Of a stretch of 64,000 bases of DNA, positions 57,721 through 64,000 are shown piece by piece. The stretch covers positions 5,363,205 through 5,427,204 of the forward strand of contig NC_045138.2 in the NCBI RefSeq assembly GCF_008831285.2, read 5' to 3'. How positions within the stretch are numbered: position 1 is the stretch's first letter; each line of letters opens with the position of its first letter. The notes under the pieces were generated by a model. It was not told the DNA's origin. It saw only the letters and a program-made list of their open reading frames with translations, and searched no databases. Position numbers and translations under genes: made by a program. The DNA is from Nymphaea colorata (lineage: Eukaryota > Streptophyta > Magnoliopsida > Nymphaeales > Nymphaeaceae).

Positions 57721-58967
57721 ATCATCTCAGTTGTTGTATAGACCTAATAAAAAATAGGTTTTCCAAGACCATGGAAACCAGATCTTGAAAGCTAAACTCA
57801 CCACAAGTTTCTTAATCATTAGTGGATTTGAATGCGGTGACTGATCGGATGTTTCAAAGCATCTATAAGCTTCCTTTCAAACAAGAACCAATACAAAAAT
57901 TTTGCTAAATTCTACTTCAGTTCCTAAATTTAAACTAATTATTTAATCACTTAAAATATTTTATCATAATTCTCAAATAGAGTTGGCATTATTCATGGGG
58001 CGGGCCCTTTTGAAATCCTGAAATGACTTTTCATCTTGGATATATGTTTTAGGTTCTCTCTGATTTGGATCCACTCCCAGGATGAGAATTTTTTCAATGA
58101 CTATGTCCTTGGGTGGCTAAAGTTTTATCAATTTAAACCCTAAACTGTCCGTAGTCTAATCCTTAATCCTAAAAATACATGCATGTCATTCTACTAAATC
58201 TTTTTTTTTTTTTTGCTATAAGATGCTTATTGTGTCTTATAAAAAAATTAATTTTATTTCAGAGCAGTCTTTATGTTATGGCCCCTAACATAGGACAATG
58301 TGGAAGGGGTGAGAAATAACTAAAATGGAAGGCTCCCTTGTAAAGACAAAGGTGGAATAAGATGACAAAAACTTCCCTAAGCCGTCAGAACATGGCTTCC
58401 CAAGTTAACAACATAACACAAGAAAACTGGTGCAAAAATTTCATGTGAAAGTGCAAAAGTACCCTTCTGTCACACAAAAAAAAAAAAACGACAAGTTTTT
58501 GGAAAGACAAAAATGAAATTAAAAGAGAGTGAAATGGCTAGAAAGGACGTGTTTTTTTTTTTAAACTACAAAAACATCTCCATTCTTTGACTGCATAAGT
58601 GGCGGACTCATAATGGCGCAGCCAACCTTATCTGGTTTGAACAACCAACAGAAAAGCAATTTTGTCTTCAAGGATGAAGAAAAAAAGAAAGGAAAAACCA
58701 AACCAGGGAAATCATGCGTCGTCTGGCATTGTGCTGTTCCAATTTCCACCATCAGTTGGGTTGTTTCTGAATTAGGTTGTTGTGGTGCCCACTATAGAAG
58801 AAAAAAATGAGCCAATGAGACATATTTTTCTCAATATGTATGTACAAATTAGGTTAATAGAATCATTGTTGCATATAAGAGTATAGCACGACACCTCCAA
58901 GCTTACCGACCACGTTTCATTCGTTTTGCCATGATGAAACTATTTGATCCCTTGTCCCGTGAAAACC

Positions 58968-58972
<5 letters not shown>

Positions 58973-59040
<68 letters not shown>
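58973..59040. repeat. (TA)n(GA)n compound microsatellite
   Basis: About 16 TA units followed by about 18 GA units, between the NLR 2 5' flank and the ghost module. Confidence 0.95.
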
Positions 59041-59045
<5 letters not shown>

Positions 59046-60658
59046 TCCACTTAACTTAAATTGGCTCACGGACACTATAATTTATGATGCCGCAGTTTGT
59101 CCTTTTAAAAAAGATCATACAAAGGTTTGGTGATTTCTTGAAAACAGTTTTGGTCTGTCAAGGATTCAAGAAAGTGGGTTGAAGAATTAAATTAGTAAAT
59201 AGGTTCAGCATTGTTGCTTCTCATTTTTTATTACTTTTTGTCCACCTCATTTTTTATGTCTAATACAGTACTTCCAACACATTAATTCAGTTATATTAAA
59301 AAAATTAGTGAGGTCATTTACTTTTCTAACCATATGTAAACTAGGATAGATGCCTTACTTCAATTATGTAAGAGCTTTATAGGACGCAGATTTCAAATAT
59401 TTTTTAATAATTTGAAGCATATATATGCATGGCAAGTTTGCCTTTTTTTCGCCATATATACCAAGATACCGAGGGAGAGAGAGAAAGAAATAGGGAGCTA
59501 GTAAGATTAAGAGAAAATTAAAGGGCGAAATAAAGGTTTTAAAAGAGAGGAAATAAATATAAAGAAAAACTTGTGAGAGGATAACAAATTTTAAGTGAAA
59601 AATTAAAGAGATAAACAAAAAATTTTAAGAGAGAGAAAAAATAAAGAGAGAAACATGAATAAGAGAGCAATAGATTTTTAGAGAAAATTAAAGAGAAAAA
59701 CAAAGATTTAAAGAGAGAGAAATAAATAAAAAAGAAAAAGAGATTTTAAGACAAAAATTAAATGGAGAAATCATGAATTCAAAAGAGAAAAAAAAAGAGA
59801 GAGGAAAATCAGTAAAGAGCTAGATATCTTAAGAAAAAAAATTAAAGTTAGAAATAGATTTTAAGATAGAGAAAGAAATAAAGATAGAAAAATCCCGCAA
59901 GTTATGCCTGGGTATTTAATTCCAGGTCTTCAAGAATGAAAGATTCCCACTTAGAATCTTTGGATAATGTCTCTGAGTTGAAGTTTATGGGTATTCAAAT
60001 TACAAGTGATGATGACTCTGCAATTAAGTTGGACATCCAGACCAGATTAGATAACAGGATTTTCAAGGTATTGTCCTGGTAATTAAAGAATGGTGGCCTG
60101 GTCTCGCTCGCAGTTTCCATTTTGAGGCCCAATTATTTTTAAAATTACTTCCAGCTCATCTAGATTAGTATATATTAGCATTAGCTTGTGCTTCAAAATT
60201 TCTAAATATTGCTTACGATCTCTAAGCTTACGAGGCCCATTCTTCAGATCTGAAACAATTGAAGATATATATAAACTATAAAATATGGGGACATGGAAGT
60301 CCTTTCCGAAGTTAATTTCTCTTTTAGCGTGAGGCAAGGACTAGAAAATATATAAACAATTATTCATAATTATTTTATTGAAATTTCAGACGATGATCAA
60401 TAAATACTTCTAAAAATGTATATATAGTTGTTATTTTCCAAAAAAATTGACTTCGACTCCAAGTTTATGTGACCTTAGATTGAAGTTATCGCAAGGATAC
60501 TTTGAGGGTACGTAGGATGTGGTAACAACTCAAGTTTAGTTTCTTTCTTTGTTTGGGTTCGTCCAATCTTATTATTGTTCCACTCAAAACCTAATCTGAA
60601 CTTGTTTAATAAGTAAAACATGTTTTAACCAAACATAAATCACATATATGATAAAAAA

Positions 60659-61203
60659 CAGGGTTGTACGAGTAGAGCCCACTGAAGCTCCAATTGAAAT
60701 TGTATATTTAAGCGGAAGCATAACTGAAAGCTCAAGCTTATAAATGAGTCAGGTTCAAGTAACGTGAACTCAACTCGATTAAACTTGAGTATGCCCATTT
60801 AATCTCTTTTTTTTTTTTTGTAATTTTCAAACTTAAAACAAAGGAAAGAGATCAAGTCAAATGAAGAGTTGATAAACGAGCTTAAACAAATTGAGCTCGA
60901 GCTGGTACCCAACGCATTGAGTCAAGCTCATGCTGACCTTATACAGTTCGATCTATATGAGTCAAACAAACCAAGAACGAGCTCGACTCATCTCATGTAT
61001 AACCAGGGGCAGAGCCAAGGTAGGGCCATTTGTGCCTTGTCCCTACCTCAATTTTTTTTTTAATTTACATGTAAATTTCAAAAAATTTCACTTGTTCAAT
61101 ATAAAAATTTTAAAAAATGATATTTCGGCCCTAGTCAAAACTTAGAAAATTTAATTCAGCTCGCCTCATGAAAAATTTTTGGCTCTGCCCGTGTACAACC
61201 CTG
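60659..61203. mobile_element. hAT-like non-autonomous element (outer)
   Basis: Inverted ends CAGGGTTGTAC (60659-60669) and GTACAACCCTG (61193-61203), with flanks ATAAAAAA and ATAAAAGA, an 8-bp duplication with one difference. The interior has many GAGCTCGA/CAAGCTCA motifs and no coding capacity. A second MITE sits against its right end. It separates two parts of the NLR 5'-flank relic. Confidence 0.75.
61005..61192. mobile_element. hAT-like MITE (inner), AGGGGCAGAGCCA ends
   Basis: 188 bp. The start AGGGGCAGAGCCAA and the complement of the end ACGGGCAGAGCCAA are near-perfect inverted repeats. Flanks GTATAACC (60997-61004) and GTACAACC (61193-61200) are an 8-bp duplication with one change; the right copy is also part of the outer element's terminus, so this insertion came second. 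Confidence 0.85.
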
Positions 61204-61355
61204 ATAAAAGATAAGCTTTTAGGGCACAGGAAATCAGAATTTTGAGAGCTAAAGTCACAGGCAAGTTTCTTAATCATTAGTGGATTTTCAATGCATCCAG
61301 TGATCGGATGTTTAAAAGCATTTGGGACAACCGAGTTTTGATATATAACAAACAT

Positions 61356-63280
61356 GACTTGAATCGATTCTCATGCTGCAAACATGATAAAAAACAGGTC
61401 TAATGCATGAACGAAGGTATCCCACATGCATGAGATGCAAGAATTCCTACACTTTTAGAGGAGTTGAGGAAGTGAGGGTAAACTTTACCCTGTTTGTTGC
61501 ACTACGCCGCCCTTGGGTGCCGGCTCAATTAGCCTCAAAGAGACCCAATACCCGCTGGTTTAGTAGCAGAAAATGCGTACACTAGGGAACTCAAGAAGGA
61601 GCAAATTTAATGGAGCACCTTATCCTTGGATCACTAATTCTCAATTTAAACTCTAAAATGTCCAAAGTTTAATCCTGAATGTTTTTTTGGAATTTGCACT
61701 GGAGCACCTTAATGCGGGCAACGTTAAAATATTATAGATGATTAAGCTCTAAAATATAGGCAAACGCATGTAATACTTAGATGGTATAAGAAACTGGCAC
61801 GTAGACAACATATATCTAACTATAGCTGCTTTTATTATACTGCCAAATCTTGAGGGTGTTTCAATGAAAATTACTTATTTCAAAATTAACTATACGTATG
61901 ATTACTGAACCTAAAGTTAATCACTAAAATTTGACGTCTATATCAGAAATTTTCCATCGTTTAATTTGAAAAGAGAAAAATACGGACTTGCCAGCTTCAT
62001 ATGGGCATAGTCTATAGAAACTCAGGTTGCGGAAAGCATTTCAGCCAAACCTTGTCCTCATATGCGAATGAAATTGAGGAGGCGACCGTCATTTACAAAA
62101 GAACGGGGCCCAGACTAATGACAATTTTGACCTCGAATTGCTTCTGAATAATGGATGCGTTATCCAGGGCACACAGCAGTGGTGGACCAGGTACGTACCC
62201 GTTATTTTGAGAACTATTACGGGCACATGCGCCATAATGCAATCCCCAGAGTCGCCCGCCTCTTCTAAAGGCGTTTCCAAAGTTCGCGTCCTAACGTGGA
62301 AGAAGTCAAACGCAAATTTCCAAGGACCAAAAGTACTGTGTAATAGACACAATTCCGTCCACGACCGAGAACGCCGCGACTAGTTAATATATATATATAG
62401 ATATATGACCGGACCTGATGATTATAATTTTTTTTGTGTATTTAAAACTGTCTTTTCGATTTTCTATGTGTGTGCGTAATATTATTATTATTTGTATTTA
62501 TACATATAGCATGATAATGTTGGACGCGCCTTAGAAAATATCCTGATTCTATTGCACAATAATGTCAGTGTCAAAAATTTTCATTGTTCTCCGATAATAT
62601 TTTTACTACAGTGACCTCTTTTGCTGGATTCCAGCTCCTTCGTTGCCAAAAGCTGCACACTGTACATTTTCAGAATCAGAAGTTAAACGATGGAAAATTC
62701 CATCATGTGTCAACTTGTCTTGTGTGAACATAAAAGGGATTTGAGCAGCTTCACTTTTAATGCTTCTCATCTGGAAAAATTATATAAGGCTCCCATCTTA
62801 TTTTATTAAGATTTTAGAAGATCGAAAAAAAAATTGGGAAAATTCAATGCATAATTTTATATTTAAAAAAATAAAGAGTCTGAGTTTGACCAAAGAAATT
62901 GTGGTCTTGCAGTTATCCTATTCAAAAATAGTTATAATATAATGAAATTGAAGCATGAACTTGCCACAAGATAGAACGTAGAGCCAACCCAACTCGTTGA
63001 AAAAATTAATCACTTTTCAATTTCTTTTTAAGGTCGTCCTTTGACTTGTGGCCGTTTTGCCATATCCATTTCTGCCTTTGTGCCTTTTACAAATCCAAAA
63101 GTGGTTTCTCCGTGACCTGACCTGTCTTGTTCTAAAACATTAACTATGTATATAATTGCAGAATTTTCAAAAAATATATAAATAAAAGACTTACAAAATC
63201 TGATGGTTAGTTTAGATATTTTTCAATAATTAAAAACGAAAAAAAGACAAATCAGAAATAAGGGCTAGTCATGGACAATG
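61356..63280. other. Intergenic sequence
   Basis: No gene recognised. A patch of higher GC at 62080-62385, followed by TTAATATATATATATAG, looks promoter-like, but no leader or exon can be followed. The rest is AT-rich. Confidence 0.55.
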
Positions 63281-64000
63281 TGTCAACATTTTAACCCTCA
63301 AACTATTTTTTTTTTCTAAACATAAGTGTGACTACCCAACAATTCAAAAAGACGATGAGCCAAGCAATTCAAAACAATGAGGCGAACTTTCATTTATATA
63401 ACCATTTTGTTTCATACAAATTTATATTTATGTGCATGACCAAAATGCTCCAAAATCATAACATTGATGCCTAACAAAAAGAAGACATCAATAAAACCAA
63501 AACATGACGCGCCGGCACTTCAGACGACAATCCCAAAACCTCCCTAGTAGGACGTGAGTGCAGCCATCTGCTCAACTTGTTGCCTCGGGTCTACCAAAAC
63601 CTGAAAAAGGAAACAACTGAAGGCTCAGCCTTCGCAGTATGGCAACAAGCCAGGAGAATGCCAAACTCTCTCAAGTAAGGCTCAAATAAAAGAACAAATA
63701 TCAACCAATCTATCGTTATGTCGTGTCAGAGTACGACACGTAAAAGCCACTTGATGGCCACACTAACACAACGTCAGTCACATGGGAAGCATGCTTAAAC
63801 ATAACACTTGCATTCATATCATTCACATATACATCAGTCACATGCATTCTATCATACACATTACATTGTCATTAACTTTAGTGCATTAACAGTTCCTGTG
63901 GGTGCAACACAGGCACGTGCACACCGCGGGTAACCTATAGCCGAGAGACAACCCCCGTGGTGGCCCATAATAGTATGGATCCATTTCACTCGCTGCAGCG
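63281..64000. mobile_element. Second copy of the solo-LTR family, inverted, cut by window end
   Basis: The reverse complement matches about 35100-35883: CCACCACGGGGGTTGTCTCT, GTGTGCACGT, TTGTTGCCATACTGCGAAGG, and an end TGTCA...AACCCTCAAAC at 63281. It lies in opposite orientation to 32601-35883. Whether it is another solo LTR or part of a full element lies beyond the window. Confidence 0.85.

Larger units (their letters stand above)
56790..58800. repeat. 5' flank of NLR gene 2 (promoter-side module)
   Basis: Collinear with 42540-44350. Differences are a MITE at 57018-57264, a complete hairpin at 57490-57720, and extra sequence at about 58130-58275. It holds the NLR 2 promoter region on the minus strand; no single TATA box stands out. 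Confidence 0.8.
59090..61350. repeat. NLR ghost module: 3' and 5' flanks without a gene
   Basis: 59100-59430 matches NLR 3' flank (TTTTTATTACTTTTTGTCC, AATTTGAAGCATA). 59970-60080 and 61215-61335 match 5' flank (GAAGTTTATGGG...ATTACAAGTG; CAAGTTTCTTAATCATTAGT, GATCGGATGTTT). Between them lie a GA/A-rich tract (59450-59890) and a nested hAT pair, with no NLR codons. The simplest reading is that an NLR copy was lost from here. Confidence 0.65.

Noticed and set aside
60083-60337. Minus-strand frame of 84 codons as a possible NLR or other exon
   Set aside because: No motif matches the NLRs or any family I recognise, and it lies between flank relics.
62080-62400. Promoter and first exon of a gene on the plus strand
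   Set aside because: GC rise and a TATA-like run are present but no leader, start or exon could be followed.

Overview
This window is nuclear DNA of a flowering plant: AT-rich, with many introns in one gene, Ty1/copia, Ty3/Tat, LINE, SINE and hAT-like relics, long (TA)n and (CA)n(TA)n microsatellites, and two intact intronless CC-NBS-LRR (NLR) genes. I cannot name the species. No bacterial, organellar, rRNA, tRNA or CRISPR features were seen.

Layout. (1) 0.4-7.7 kb, minus strand: the first eight recognisable coding exons of NRPA2, the second-largest subunit of RNA polymerase I. All exon phases fit, about 239 residues are encoded, and the gene runs off the left edge. Its first visible coding intron looks like a U12-type AT-AC intron. 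Two later introns of about 2.7 kb hold a terminal-inverted-repeat element with a SINE nested inside it (20-bp target duplication) and a 400-bp TA-rich satellite. (2) 7.7-18.7 kb: mostly non-coding, with a tandem repeat, a cluster of palindromes, a GC-rich possible 5' leader of NRPA2, a plus-strand core promoter with no gene I can follow, a copia scrap and a hAT-type MITE. (3) 18.7-31.3 kb: a retrotransposon nest. It contains a decayed Ty3/Tat-lineage element with 3' tandem repeats, an inverted pair of LTRs of a related family, and a copia element split around them. (4) 32.6-35.9 kb: a 3.28-kb solo LTR with a perfect 5-bp target duplication; a second copy enters the window at 63.28 kb in the opposite orientation. 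(5) 36.4-61.4 kb: an NLR array. Two intact genes (38.6-42.5 and 53.0-56.8 kb, both minus strand) share their 5' and 3' flanks. Between and beside them are a remnant with only about 50 LRR codons (48.1 kb) and a 'ghost' module that keeps both flanks but no NLR (59.1-61.4 kb). The flanks carry LINE fragments, MITEs with matching empty sites, and a 231-bp fold-back hairpin close to the second NLR.

The functional genes are therefore a housekeeping Pol I subunit and a local, actively duplicating MADA-type immune receptor family. The most unusual signals are the AT-AC intron, the hairpin in the NLR 5' flank with three structural states across paralogues, and the record of NLR birth and loss kept in the flanking modules.
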